The notes under the pieces are model-generated. The model made no database searches, was not told where the DNA came from, and saw only the letters and a list, made by a program, of their open reading frames with translations. This document shows, piece after piece, positions 7,188-15,825 of a DNA stretch of 44,585 bases. The translations under genes were made by a program, and so were the position numbers. Source of the stretch: Thermostichus sp047461615 (GTDB taxonomy: Bacteria > Cyanobacteriota > Cyanobacteriia > Thermostichales > Thermostichaceae); assembly GCF_047461615.1 (NCBI RefSeq), contig NZ_JANSHI010000018.1:1-44585 (forward strand). The letters are read 5' to 3'. Position 1 is the stretch's first letter, and the number at the start of each line of letters is the position of its first letter.

Positions 7188-8477
7188 ATGGGTGGGATCT
7201 CAACCTGGGATTGGCCTGGGTTTCTGGAGTCGCTGGGCCACTTTGGCGTCGATCTCAGCCTGGATCGCATGCAGGTTCTGCTGCAGCGCCTGGGCCAGCC
7301 GCAGGCGGGGATCCCAGCCATCCACGTCGCTGGCACCAACGGCAAGGGATCCGTCTGCGCCTGGGTTAGCCACGTGCTGTGGGCGGCGGGCTACCGGGTG
7401 GGCCGCTACACCTCCCCCCATTTGGTGGATTGGCGCGAGCGGATCTGGCTCAATGGGGAGTATATTTCCGCCGCCGACTGGAGCCAAGCGTTGGCCCAAG
7501 TGCGGGACTGTCTACAAACCTACCCTCCTGGCGAGGCCTCTCCGACGCAGTTTGAGGCCCTCACTGCTACTGCCTGGCTATACTTCCGCCAGCAAAAGGT
7601 GGAGGTGGCTGTAATGGAAGTGGGCTTAGGGGGTCGGCTAGATGCCACCAATGCCGGAATCGAGCCGGTGGTGACCGCCATCACCTCCATCGGCTGGGAT
7701 CACTGGCAACGCCTAGGCAATAGCCTGGAGCAAATTGCCGCCGAAAAGGCCGGCATCCTTAAGCCAGGGATCCCCGCGGTGTGCGCGCCCCAACCCCCTG
7801 AGGTGATGGCCGTGATCCAAGCCAAGGCAGAGCAGGTGGGCAGTCCCCTGCGGGTAGTGGAGCCTCTGCACTGGTCGGGTCCCCAAACCGTTTGCTGGCG
7901 GGATCAGGTGCTTACCCTGCCCCTTGCCGGTGAGGTGCAACTGGTCAATGGGGCGGTAGCTCTGGCCGTTGTGGAAACTCTTCAGGAACAAGGTTGGCAA
8001 ATCCCAGATGTTGCTGTTGCCAAAGGATTTGCTCTCACCCGTTGGCCGGGCCGCCTACAGAGAGTGCAGATTGGATCCCGCCAGCTGCTGCTGGATGGAG
8101 CCCATAACTTGCCGGCTGCCCAAGCTCTGCGCCGCTACCTTGACCAGCACCAGCCCGGACCCCTCACCTGGTACATGGGCATCCTCACTACCAAGGATGT
8201 CAAGGGTATTCTGGCTACCCTACTGCGACCGGGGGATCGCTTCTTGGCCCTGCCCATCCTCGGCCATGCGGGAACGGATCCGCAAGAATTGGCCCACCTA
8301 GCTCGAAGCCTCCAGCCCCATCTCTGCCTTGCCCAGGCCCTGCCAGATCTTGACGCTCTGCGGGCCCAACTGCAGCAGCCTCCTGATCCCGACGAGCCAC
8401 CCGGGGTGGTCTGTGGATCCCTATACCTGCTGGGCCAGGTGATGCAGGCTTGCCTGGGCTGGGATCTGGCCTGCTGA
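7188..8477 (+). CDS. folC: Dihydrofolate synthase / folylpolyglutamate synthase
   Basis: The protein has 429 residues. FolC adds L-glutamate to dihydropteroate and extends the polyglutamate tail of folates using ATP. GTNGKGS (49-55) is the Mur-ligase-type P-loop; YTSPHLVDWRERI, EVGLGGRLDATN and the C-terminal DGAHNLPAAQAL are family signatures. It lies 68 bases after serA on the same strand and may be co-transcribed; serine and folate metabolism meet at one-carbon units. It ends 45 bases before a tRNA gene on the opposite strand. Confidence 0.95.
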   Translation: MGGISTWDWPGFLESLGHFGVDLSLDRMQVLLQRLGQPQAGIPAIHVAGTNGKGSVCAWVSHVLWAAGYRVGRYTSPHLVDWRERIWLNGEYISAADWSQALAQVRDCLQTYPPGEASPTQFEALTATAWLYFRQQKVEVAVMEVGLGGRLDATNAGIEPVVTAITSIGWDHWQRLGNSLEQIAAEKAGILKPGIPAVCAPQPPEVMAVIQAKAEQVGSPLRVVEPLHWSGPQTVCWRDQVLTLPLAGEVQLVNGAVALAVVETLQEQGWQIPDVAVAKGFALTRWPGRLQRVQIGSRQLLLDGAHNLPAAQALRRYLDQHQPGPLTWYMGILTTKDVKGILATLLRPGDRFLALPILGHAGTDPQELAHLARSLQPHLCLAQALPDLDALRAQLQQPPDPDEPPGVVCGSLYLLGQVMQACLGWDLAC

Positions 8478-8522
8478 GAATCCTGCCGCTAGTCTGACCA
8501 AGCGCCTCCTTTTGCCGCCTTA

Positions 8523-8596
8523 TCGGGATGACAGGATTTGAACCTGCGACCCTCTGCTCCCAAAGCAGATGCGCTACCAAGCTGCGCTACATCCCG
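8523..8596 (-). tRNA. tRNA-Pro (anticodon UGG)
   Basis: The reverse strand begins CGGGATG and ends CATCCCGA, a complete 7-bp acceptor stem with discriminator A. The D arm contains AGCGCAGCTTGGTAGCGC, the anticodon arm is CTGCT-TTTGGGA-GCAG with UGG at the centre, and the T loop reads GGTTCAAATC. The 3' CCA is not encoded. Confidence 0.96.
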
Positions 8597-8672
8597 TCAT
8601 TACTAAATTATGGCAGAAAATTGCCCCAGATCTCTACCTGCAAGCGCCAAACTCCTGCCCCCTCTTCTCGCC

Positions 8673-8975
8673 TCACAGGTAGTGGCTGATGTCGTCCCCC
8701 CGCTCCGCTAGGAAGGACAGAGCTCGCGAGCGCAGCCTTACCAACTGCTCATAAAAGGGGTTGAGCTTGCATAGTGCTGGGATGTGCATTACCCTATAGC
8801 CAAACAAGATGATGTCTTGCTCAAAGGGGCAGCAGGCGGGAATCCACCGGCACAGAAAGTGGGCAAGGCGGGGATCCCGCACTTCTACAGCATCGATGGC
8901 TGCTCGAATAAGCTCCAGAGGGGTCTGTAGCCAGTTGCCTAGACGAGCTATAGGCTTGAGATATATGGAAGCCAT
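8673..8975 (-). CDS. Mo-dependent nitrogenase C-terminal-domain family protein
   Basis: The protein has 100 residues. The pattern VEVRDPRLAHFLCRWIP, CCPFEQDIILFG, HIPALCKLNPFYEQ and LRSRALSFLAE matches the small Mo-nitrogenase C-terminal family of cyanobacteria. The name comes from a domain association; stand-alone members occur in non-fixing strains and have no established reaction. Conserved Cys residues could bind metal. AGGAGGG lies about 13 bases before the ATG. No nif gene is nearby. Confidence 0.8.
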   Translation of the reverse strand: MASIYLKPIARLGNWLQTPLELIRAAIDAVEVRDPRLAHFLCRWIPACCPFEQDIILFGYRVMHIPALCKLNPFYEQLVRLRSRALSFLAERGDDISHYL

Positions 8976-9166
8976 AGGATAGCTTGTTCCCTCCTACAGT
9001 TAGTTTGACTCTCTCGACGGAAAGCTTGCTTTTGGGAATAAGGATCTCTGCTCAACCTTGCAGAGCTACATGTTTTGCATACAAAAGTTGATTTGTAAAT
9101 AAAGCTACATTCTTACCCTCTCTCCAGTTCCTCCGATATACTCCTACCTATACCCATCATAGGTAT
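8976..9166. other. AT-rich intergenic region
   Basis: This is the most AT-rich stretch of the window. It must carry the promoter of the minus-strand gene ending at 8975, but I see no confident -35/-10 pair. Its right part includes a partial extra copy of the start of the 77-bp repeat (TATACCCATCATAGGTATC at 9150-9168). Confidence 0.4.
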
Positions 9167-9243
9167 CTATACCCATCATAAGTAAGGTGGATCTGGAGAA
9201 ACCCCCTGGGGGAGGAGGGGGATCCCTGTACCTATAGGTGCCT
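9167..9243 (+). repeat. 77-bp direct repeat, left copy
   Basis: It is identical over all 77 bases to 9344-9420, with the assembly gap between. The unit begins CTATACCCATCATAAGTAAG and ends ACCTATAGGTGCCT. It contains the small palindrome CCCCCTGGGGG and a GGGGATCCC-type site. Confidence 0.95.
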
Positions 9244-9343
9244 NNNNNNNNNNNNNNNNNNNNNNNNNNNNNNNNNNNNNNNNNNNNNNNNNNNNNNNNN
9301 NNNNNNNNNNNNNNNNNNNNNNNNNNNNNNNNNNNNNNNNNNN
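9244..9343. other. Assembly gap (100 N)
   Basis: Exactly 100 unresolved bases lie between two identical 77-bp repeats, as expected where a tandem repeat could not be assembled. The real length is unknown, and any open frame across it is an artefact. Confidence 0.98.
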
Positions 9344-9420
9344 CTATACCCATCATAAGTAAGGTGGATCTGGAGAAACCCCCTGGGGGAGGAGGGGGAT
9401 CCCTGTACCTATAGGTGCCT
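9344..9420 (+). repeat. 77-bp direct repeat, right copy
   Basis: It matches 9167-9243 exactly. With the partial copy further left, this points to a tandem array of unknown copy number downstream of the LptF-type gene and upstream of the gene at 8673-8975. Confidence 0.95.
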
Positions 9421-9495
9421 TCTAGCCCTAGGTTAACCCTAGGCCAAGCTTTTCCCTGGCAAAAGCCTCCTGAAAACTCGTGGAAGTCGACCTCC

Positions 9496-10608
9496 CTAGC
9501 GTAAGAAACGGGCCAACAGCAGCAGGCCGAGGCCGCCGAAGAGGAGGTTGAAGCTCCAGGCTGCTGCCCAGGGGGGAAGAGCTCCTGCTTCCCCAAGGCT
9601 GCGAGACACGCTCAGCACCACGTAGTAGGCAAACACCAAGAGGATCCCCAAGACGACGCCCCCGTAGCGGCCTACGCTTCGCGCGGTGGTGGAGCCTAAG
9701 GGGAGGGAAATGAGCACGGCAAAAAAGCTGGCCAAGGGCAGGGAAAAGCGCATGTGGAACTCGGTGCGCAGAGGCTGAGTATTGAGGTTGGAGCGGGCAA
9801 GGTGGGCAATGCGCTCCGCCAGCTCCGGCAGGCTCAGCTCGTTGGGGGGAACTGGCGGCTGCATCAGGGTGGCCAGATCTTGGGAGACTTCTAGCGGCTT
9901 GTAGTCGAAGGGTTCCTCAGCCAGGCTGAGGCCGTCGGGGCCGTAGCGGTGGGTTACGCCTTCCCTGAGAGTCCAGCCCAGGCCATTCCACACTGCCTGA
10001 GCTGCCAGGGTCACCTCCACCAACTGGTACTTGCCCCCCGGCAAGGGATCCACCCGCAAGATGGTGACATCCTGCATGGTGTTGAGGCGGGGATCCACCT
10101 GGCGGATAAAAAACCAGAGGTTGTCTTCGGTTTTGAAAAAGACGTCGTATTGCACCAAACTGGTGGCCTGGGTCAGAAGTGCCTGCTGGTCGATACGGCG
10201 GATTTCCCGCTTGCTAGCTGGCAAGAGCACGTTGCTCATCACAAAAGCGGCTAGGCTCAAAAGCAGCCCCACTAGAAGCAGGGGTCGAAAAATGCGCGTA
10301 AACGGAATCCCCGCCGCCCGCATGGCGGTTATTTCACTGTTGCCGCTCAGCTTGCCCAAGGTCAGTAGGGTGGCAAAAAAAGCGGCGATGGGCATGCCCA
10401 GGACCACCATCTCCGGCAGATCCAAAATGAGAAGGCGCAACACCCCTAGGGGTGGCACGGATCCCTCGACTAGCCGCTCGGCTAGAGTAAAGAGCCGGCC
10501 CGCCAAAAGCAGCAGGGTTCCTCCCGCCAGGCCAGCCAAAAGGGGGGCGAGCATCTGGCCAAAGAGGTAGCGCTCCAGCAGCCAAAACTTGGTGAACAAG
10601 CGGGCCAT
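9496..10608 (-). CDS. LptF/LptG (YjgP/YjgQ) family permease
   Basis: The protein has 370 residues with membrane segments near the N-terminus (about 16-36, 58-80, 105-128) and three at the C-terminus, separated by a periplasmic beta-rich domain. The early segment GKLSGNSEITAMRAAGIPFTRI is the family hallmark. LptF and LptG form the membrane part of the ABC exporter that extracts lipopolysaccharide from the inner membrane; cyanobacteria often have one such gene. LptB and the second permease are not in this window. The start is 6 bases from the stop of the upstream pentapeptide gene, so they form one operon. Confidence 0.9.
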   Translation of the reverse strand: MARLFTKFWLLERYLFGQMLAPLLAGLAGGTLLLLAGRLFTLAERLVEGSVPPLGVLRLLILDLPEMVVLGMPIAAFFATLLTLGKLSGNSEITAMRAAGIPFTRIFRPLLLVGLLLSLAAFVMSNVLLPASKREIRRIDQQALLTQATSLVQYDVFFKTEDNLWFFIRQVDPRLNTMQDVTILRVDPLPGGKYQLVEVTLAAQAVWNGLGWTLREGVTHRYGPDGLSLAEEPFDYKPLEVSQDLATLMQPPVPPNELSLPELAERIAHLARSNLNTQPLRTEFHMRFSLPLASFFAVLISLPLGSTTARSVGRYGGVVLGILLVFAYYVVLSVSRSLGEAGALPPWAAAWSFNLLFGGLGLLLLARFLR

Positions 10609-10614
10609 CTCTAG

Positions 10615-11793
10615 CTAGCTTGAACGGTTCCCTGGCAGGCCCTCACCCCTCGCCCCTTTTCCCTGCGGAGGCTCGGGATCGAGCTTAGCTCCCCAGGCGG
10701 CTAGGTAAGCTCTCTGTTCGGGGGAAAGGCGACGCACCCGGCGAAAGTCTGCCCCCGCCACGATGGCGCCGGCGTAAGCTCCCGTTTTGAAATCGGGCTT
10801 TTGCCCCGGCTGGACAGGGGAAGCTGTCTGGAGGGATCCCACAAACAGCAAAGCGCGGTAAAGATCGGCCCCACGGAGGTCAGCATTGCGCAGGTTGGCC
10901 CCGCAGAGGTTGGTGTGGCTAAGATCGCAATCCCGCAGGTCAGCTCCTTCTAGGCTGGCATCGCTGAAGTCTACCCCCCGCAACGAGGTGCCATGGAGAT
11001 CGGCTCCTTCCAGCATCGTGCCCAGGTTAACCACGCGGATGCCATTCACGCGATCCCGCTGGTAGCCGCCTTTGCCGTCCAAAATGGGCCGGCCCAGGTG
11101 TTCGTCGCGGCGCAGGGGGCTGAGCAAGTTGGCGGTGGAGAGGAAGCGCAGGATCTTGGCTTTGCCAAAGCGATCCACCCCGTTCAAGATGGCTGCCGTG
11201 CGCCCAGCCGCAATGGCCCGCTCCAGGGGCCAGTCGTCCAACTGCCCGTCAGGGGAGAGAACCAGGTTGGAAATGCCCTCGAAGTAGGCGTCGATGGTCT
11301 GCTGCTGGGTGATGATGTTCTGCTGGATGGTAAGATCCCGGGAGATAACATACTGCCGCCAGGCGATGTAGGCAGCTAGAAGGGCGATCAGGATCTGGCC
11401 TGTAGCCCCGAACACCTCGCCCAGGGCCCCAATGGCCTCCCAACTCAGGGATCCCAGGGTCGAGAAGACCCCACTCCCAGCCAATCCTCCCACCCCAGCC
11501 AAGCCAAGGGCAGCCACCGCCCATCCCAGAGTGGGCCAAGTAGTCAGCCACTGCCAGAGGTCGCGCCCAATCTGCACCCAGAGCGGACGCCCCCACCAAC
11601 TCGCCAGGCCCAGCCAGGCCAGCACCGCCCCCCAGCCCAAGGCTGGCTGCCTTGTCCAGTGGCCCAAGGGCAATAGGAGGGCCGGGATCCCCAACAGCAG
11701 CAGCTTGAGCAGAGGCGGCCACGGCGAGGCCGCGAAGGGCGGGGTTTCGGCTTCTGCCAAGGGCAACTCTTTGGGCAAGCCTTCGTCGGTCAT
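10615..11793 (-). CDS. Membrane-anchored pentapeptide-repeat protein
   Basis: The protein has 392 residues from the ATG at 11793; an in-frame TTG at 11832 would add 13. Hydrophobic segments cover about 30-155 (three to four membrane helices). A helical linker (YVISRDLTIQQNIITQQQTIDAYFEGI, shown in parts) follows, and a pentapeptide-repeat solenoid occupies about 255-320, with runs such as ADLHGTSLRG, ASLEGADLRD and ANLRNADLRG. Pentapeptide repeats form a square beta helix and usually mediate protein contacts; no enzyme activity can be inferred. The Gly/Pro-rich tail looks disordered. Tight spacing with the LptF-type gene suggests a shared envelope role. Confidence 0.85.
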   Translation of the reverse strand: MTDEGLPKELPLAEAETPPFAASPWPPLLKLLLLGIPALLLPLGHWTRQPALGWGAVLAWLGLASWWGRPLWVQIGRDLWQWLTTWPTLGWAVAALGLAGVGGLAGSGVFSTLGSLSWEAIGALGEVFGATGQILIALLAAYIAWRQYVISRDLTIQQNIITQQQTIDAYFEGISNLVLSPDGQLDDWPLERAIAAGRTAAILNGVDRFGKAKILRFLSTANLLSPLRRDEHLGRPILDGKGGYQRDRVNGIRVVNLGTMLEGADLHGTSLRGVDFSDASLEGADLRDCDLSHTNLCGANLRNADLRGADLYRALLFVGSLQTASPVQPGQKPDFKTGAYAGAIVAGADFRRVRRLSPEQRAYLAAWGAKLDPEPPQGKGARGEGLPGNRSS

Positions 11794-11938
11794 GGCAGGG
11801 GGACACTCTAGGGGTAGTGTCAGGTATTCCAAGTCGGCGTTAATCCGTACCTAGAGGTGGGGGCTAAGGCAGGATCTTGCCGGTTAGGTTTGGTAGGATA
11901 ACCTCGACCTTCCTTCTCTAGCGCAGCCTGGTGTGGGG

Positions 11939-13720
11939 ATGAGCACTATGATCCCTTGCCTATCGTCTATCCACCCTCAGAAATCCAGCGAACACCAATC
12001 TATAGCAGCTTTGCCTGCCTTGCGGCGGCAGCAGGGTGCTCCAAGCCTGAGGCGGCTAGCGGTCTCTTTTCTCCTCAGCACCAGCTTACTGGTGGCCGCG
12101 AAGTTGGATCCCAGTTGGGCGCAAACTTCTCTAGACGCCAGCCTTCTGGAGAAGCAAGCCCTGCCCCAAGCGCCGCCGCTGCCGGACAATCGCCCGGTCA
12201 TCTTTGTGGATGCCGCCAATGGCAGCGATACCCAAGGGGATGGATCCCGCAGCAACCCCTTTAAGACCATCACCTATGCCATCAGCCGGGCCCCAGCCGG
12301 CAGCATTATCCAGCTTCTGCCGGGGGTCTACAGCGCAGAAAGCGGCGAAGTCTTCCCCATCCGCCTCAAGGCCGGCCTCATCTTGCGCGGAGATGAGTCC
12401 ACCCTGGGAGAGGGCTACCTTATCGATGGCGGCGGCACCTACATAAGCCCAACCTTGGCTCGGCAAAATGTTGCCCTGCTGGCAGAGACCGGCTCAGAGG
12501 TGCGGGGGGTTACCCTGCGCAACCAGGGGCGCCGCGGCTATGCCCTCTGGGTAGAATCGGCCTCTCCCCGCATTCTCAACAACAGCTTTGTGGGCAGCAT
12601 CCACGACGGCATTTTCATTGCCGGCGCCTCCAACCCCTGGATAGAGGGCAACCGCTTCTACAAAAATGGGGCCAACGGCATCTCCGTCTTGGGCACCTCC
12701 CAGCCCACCATTGTCAACAACCTCTTCCAAGAAACTGGCTTTGGCCTCACCATCGACCAGCGCTCGGCCCCTATTGTCCGCCACAACCGCATCCTGCAAA
12801 ACCGCACAGGCGTTGTTGTCGGCGGCAGCGCCCGTCCCATCCTGCGCAACAATCTCATCGCCCGCAACTTAGAAACCGGTCTCACGGCCATCACCAACGC
12901 CCAGCCAGACTTGGGCACGGCCTTAGATCCGGGCAACAACATTTTTGAGGGCAACGGCCAGTACGACATCCTCAACGCCACCCGCGGTCTGCGCCTCAAC
13001 GCCAACGGCAACCAACTGGCAGGCACAACCAAAGGGGAACTGGATCTGGCTGGCCAGACTACCGTGGCTGCCTTGCCCAGCAACGCTCCTCCACCCATTG
13101 CTGCAAATGGCTTGACGCTGCCCAGCGCTCCCCAGGCCAAGCCTCCAGCTTCCAGCAGGGATCCCCAGCCGGCGGCGGCCTCTCCCACCCTTCCGGTGGT
13201 GACGGTACCCCAATCGACTGCCCCCCTTCCCCCTCCTCCAACGGTATCGGGAGGGCGGATTCTGCCCAGTGCCCCCAGCCAGCCGGCAGGGGCTCAACCC
13301 CAGGCCCAGGAGTTTGTTGCCGTTCCCTTCACCCCCGATGGCTCCACCACCCCCGCCCAGCCGGTTGAGCCTGCTGCTGTCGCTCCTGCCCGCCGGGCCT
13401 CTGCAGCTCCCCTCACTGACATCACCACCCTGCTGCCGCCGCCGGCCCGCCGCCAAGCCAGAGAAAATCCCACTACCCCAGCCGCACCTTCAAACTCGGC
13501 CCCAGCTTCGCCCACCCGCTTTCGCGTCTTGGTGACCCCCAAGGGCAGCGACGACCTCAATCGCCTGCGGCAGCTGGTCCCCGAGGCGGTGGAAACGGTG
13601 TTCAACGGCAGAACCGTGCTGCAGGCCGGCCTCTACGACAGCCGCAGCCAGGCCCAGTCGGTGTTGGATCGCCTGTTGGACGCTGGCTTTGACGCGGTGG
13701 CCGAGATGCTTTTCCGCTAG
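11939..13720 (+). CDS. Secreted parallel beta-helix protein (DUF1565-like) with Pro-rich linker and C-terminal domain
   Basis: The protein has 593 residues from the ATG at 11939; a GTG at 11933 is also in frame. A hydrophobic stretch near residue 40-60 ending in WAQ is a signal peptide. IFVDAANGSDTQGDG followed by NPFKTITYAI is the DUF1565 start, and about 120-350 is a right-handed beta helix built from repeats such as SPRILNNSF, NPWIEGNRF and QPTIVNNLF. A long Pro/Ala-rich linker (about 365-515) leads to a C-terminal 70-residue domain (RFRVLVTPKG ... LYDSRSQAQSVLDRLLDAGF) resembling SPOR domains. This suggests an envelope protein that binds polysaccharide or peptidoglycan. No catalytic residues are evident. 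Confidence 0.8.
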   Translation: MSTMIPCLSSIHPQKSSEHQSIAALPALRRQQGAPSLRRLAVSFLLSTSLLVAAKLDPSWAQTSLDASLLEKQALPQAPPLPDNRPVIFVDAANGSDTQGDGSRSNPFKTITYAISRAPAGSIIQLLPGVYSAESGEVFPIRLKAGLILRGDESTLGEGYLIDGGGTYISPTLARQNVALLAETGSEVRGVTLRNQGRRGYALWVESASPRILNNSFVGSIHDGIFIAGASNPWIEGNRFYKNGANGISVLGTSQPTIVNNLFQETGFGLTIDQRSAPIVRHNRILQNRTGVVVGGSARPILRNNLIARNLETGLTAITNAQPDLGTALDPGNNIFEGNGQYDILNATRGLRLNANGNQLAGTTKGELDLAGQTTVAALPSNAPPPIAANGLTLPSAPQAKPPASSRDPQPAAASPTLPVVTVPQSTAPLPPPPTVSGGRILPSAPSQPAGAQPQAQEFVAVPFTPDGSTTPAQPVEPAAVAPARRASAAPLTDITTLLPPPARRQARENPTTPAAPSNSAPASPTRFRVLVTPKGSDDLNRLRQLVPEAVETVFNGRTVLQAGLYDSRSQAQSVLDRLLDAGFDAVAEMLFR

Positions 13721-13780
13721 GCTCTCTGAACGGGATCCAGGCCACAATACGGGTGACCTGCCCAACCAAGAGGGATCCCT

Positions 13781-15796
13781 TTGCCGCCTCCTCAACTTGC
13801 CAACTTCCCTTTTGCTCGCCTCCCTGCTGCCTGTCGCTTGCTGCTGTTTAGCGGCAAGGGAGGGGTGGGCAAAACCACCCTCACCTGTGCCCTGGCCGGT
13901 CACCTGGCCCAGACACAACCAGAGCGACGTCTGCTGTTGCTGTCCACCGACCCGGCTCACTCCCTGGGGGATGTGCTGGGGATCCCGGTGGCGGACGTTC
14001 CCCAACCCCTGCCGGATTGGCCCAACTTGCAGGTGCGCGCCTTGCACGCTGAGGTGTTGCTGCAGGATTTTAAGCGGACCTACGGCCTGGCTCTGGAGCT
14101 CATTGCCGAGCGGGGTAGTTGGCTGGGCAGGGAAGATCTCCTGCCCCTGTGGGATCTAAGCTGGCCGGGGGTGGACGAGCTGATGGCCATCCTGGAGGTC
14201 AATCGCCTGCTGGCAGGCCAAGAGGTGGATACGGTGATCCTGGACACGGCCCCCACTGGCCACACCCTGCGGCTCTTGGAACTGCCCGACTTTCTCGACC
14301 AGTTGCTGGCGGTGTTTGCCACCTTCCAGGCCAAGCACCGCGAGGTCGTCCGATCCCTAACAGGCACCTATCGACCCGATGAGGCCGATGCCTTCCTGGC
14401 CCGTTTGCAAAGCGAGCTGGAGGGGGGCAAAGCCAGACTGACCGACCCGGAGAGTACCGTCGCCTGGCTGGTGCTGATCCCGGAGCTGTTGAGCGTGGCG
14501 GAGACCCGCCGCTTCTGTTGCCAGTTGCTGAACCGCCGAGTGCCCATTGGCGGCCTATTGGTCAACCAGGTTCTCCTGGAAGGGATCTACCTGGCCCGCC
14601 AGCAGGAGCAGCGGCTCTGGCTAAAAACGCTCCAAGAGGAGTTGGCTGGCTACCCCATCTGGGTCTGTCCCTATCAACTGGAAGAGCCGATTGGGCCGGC
14701 GGCGCTGGACAAACTGGTGCAGCAGCTTCGTCCCTTGCAGGAGGTGCTGCCGCGGTTGGAAGGGATCCCTGCCCCGGGAGAACTCTCCCCTTCGCCCCAG
14801 CAGGACAGAGTCCTTGGGATGGCCTCTGGGCAGAGCCAGGCTTTGGGCCTTCCGGATTTTTTGGCCCAAGGGATCCGCCTGCTCTTGGTAGGGGGCAAGG
14901 GCGGGGTGGGCAAGACCACGGTGGCTGGGGCCCTGGCCTGGAACTTGGCCAAACGCCATCCCGACAAGCAGCTCTTGCTGGTCTCTATCGACCCGGCCCA
15001 CTCCTTGGGAGATCTGTTCCAAGTGACCTTGGGACAGGAGCCGCTCCCTCTCTTGCCCAACCTGCTGGGCCAGGAGATCGAGGCGGCGGCGGTGCTGGAG
15101 CGCTTCCGGCAGGCGTACCTGGAAGAGGTGGCGGCCATCTTGGCAGGAGAGGGGATGGCAGGCGTAGAAATCCAGTACGACCCACAGGCTTGGCGGCAGC
15201 TTTTGCACATGGCTCCACCGGGCCTGGACGAGGTGATGGCCCTGCTGACGGTGCTGCAACAGGAGTCAAGCGGCCAGTTCGACCTGGTGGTGGTGGATAC
15301 AGCCCCCACCGGCCATCTCCTGCGCTTTTTGCAGATGCCGCAGGCCCTGGAGGGCTGGGTAAGCCTGGCCCTCAAGCTGTGGCTGAAGTACCGCGACCTG
15401 GTGGGCCGTCCGGAATGGGCGCAGCGGCTGCGGGATCTCTTGGCCCAGGTGCGGCAGCTCCAAAAGCGGCTGCGGGATCCCCAGTTTGCTAGCTTTATCC
15501 CCGTCTTCAACCCCGAACAGGCAGTTCTGGCGGAAACTGAGCGCCTTCTGGCAGAACTGGATGCCCTGGGGATCCCTCATCCCTATGCCGTTCTCAACCG
15601 CGTGTGGCCGGAGGATTCCACCCCCTTTGGTGCAGCTCTTCGGCGCCGCCACCAGGCCATCCTGGCCCAGTTGCCCCAGCGCTTTCCCCAGCAGGCCATT
15701 GTCACCGTCCCTTTTCTGCACCCACCCAGCTTAGAGGCCATCGGGGCTTACCTGCTGGCTTCCTCTAGCCCGATGTTGCCAGAAACCTCCACCTAG
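13781..15796 (+). CDS. Doubled ArsA/Get3-type ATPase
   Basis: The protein has 671 residues made of two homologous halves. Each has a P-loop of the deviant Walker A type, GKGGVGKTT at 25-33 and again at about 373-381, a switch segment STDPAHSLGD or SIDPAHSLGD, and DTAPTGH. This is the arrangement of bacterial ArsA, the ATPase of arsenite efflux, but no arsB, arsD, arsC or arsR is nearby, and I see no obvious three-Cys arsenite site. In cyanobacteria such proteins are usually annotated only as anion-transporting ATPases, so the substrate is unknown. The likely start is TTG, preceded by AGAGGG, because no in-frame ATG lies upstream of the P-loop. Confidence 0.85.
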   Translation: MPPPQLANFPFARLPAACRLLLFSGKGGVGKTTLTCALAGHLAQTQPERRLLLLSTDPAHSLGDVLGIPVADVPQPLPDWPNLQVRALHAEVLLQDFKRTYGLALELIAERGSWLGREDLLPLWDLSWPGVDELMAILEVNRLLAGQEVDTVILDTAPTGHTLRLLELPDFLDQLLAVFATFQAKHREVVRSLTGTYRPDEADAFLARLQSELEGGKARLTDPESTVAWLVLIPELLSVAETRRFCCQLLNRRVPIGGLLVNQVLLEGIYLARQQEQRLWLKTLQEELAGYPIWVCPYQLEEPIGPAALDKLVQQLRPLQEVLPRLEGIPAPGELSPSPQQDRVLGMASGQSQALGLPDFLAQGIRLLLVGGKGGVGKTTVAGALAWNLAKRHPDKQLLLVSIDPAHSLGDLFQVTLGQEPLPLLPNLLGQEIEAAAVLERFRQAYLEEVAAILAGEGMAGVEIQYDPQAWRQLLHMAPPGLDEVMALLTVLQQESSGQFDLVVVDTAPTGHLLRFLQMPQALEGWVSLALKLWLKYRDLVGRPEWAQRLRDLLAQVRQLQKRLRDPQFASFIPVFNPEQAVLAETERLLAELDALGIPHPYAVLNRVWPEDSTPFGAALRRRHQAILAQLPQRFPQQAIVTVPFLHPPSLEAIGAYLLASSSPMLPETST

Positions 15797-15825
15797 CGCC
15801 TGGCAGAGCCGCTAGCCTGGAAAAG

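Noticed and set aside
8673..8975. Evidence of nitrogen fixation
   Set aside because: The Mo-nitrogenase C-terminal family name alone does not imply nitrogenase, and no nif genes are nearby.
9167..9420. CRISPR array
   Set aside because: Only two 77-bp units are visible, with no short repeats separated by unique spacers and no cas genes in the window.
9144..9596. Proline-rich repeat protein across the assembly gap
   Set aside because: The frame runs through 100 N and a 77-bp repeat whose length is not a multiple of three, so it is an artefact.
13781..15796. Arsenic resistance operon
   Set aside because: Only the ATPase is present; there is no permease, reductase, chaperone or repressor beside it.
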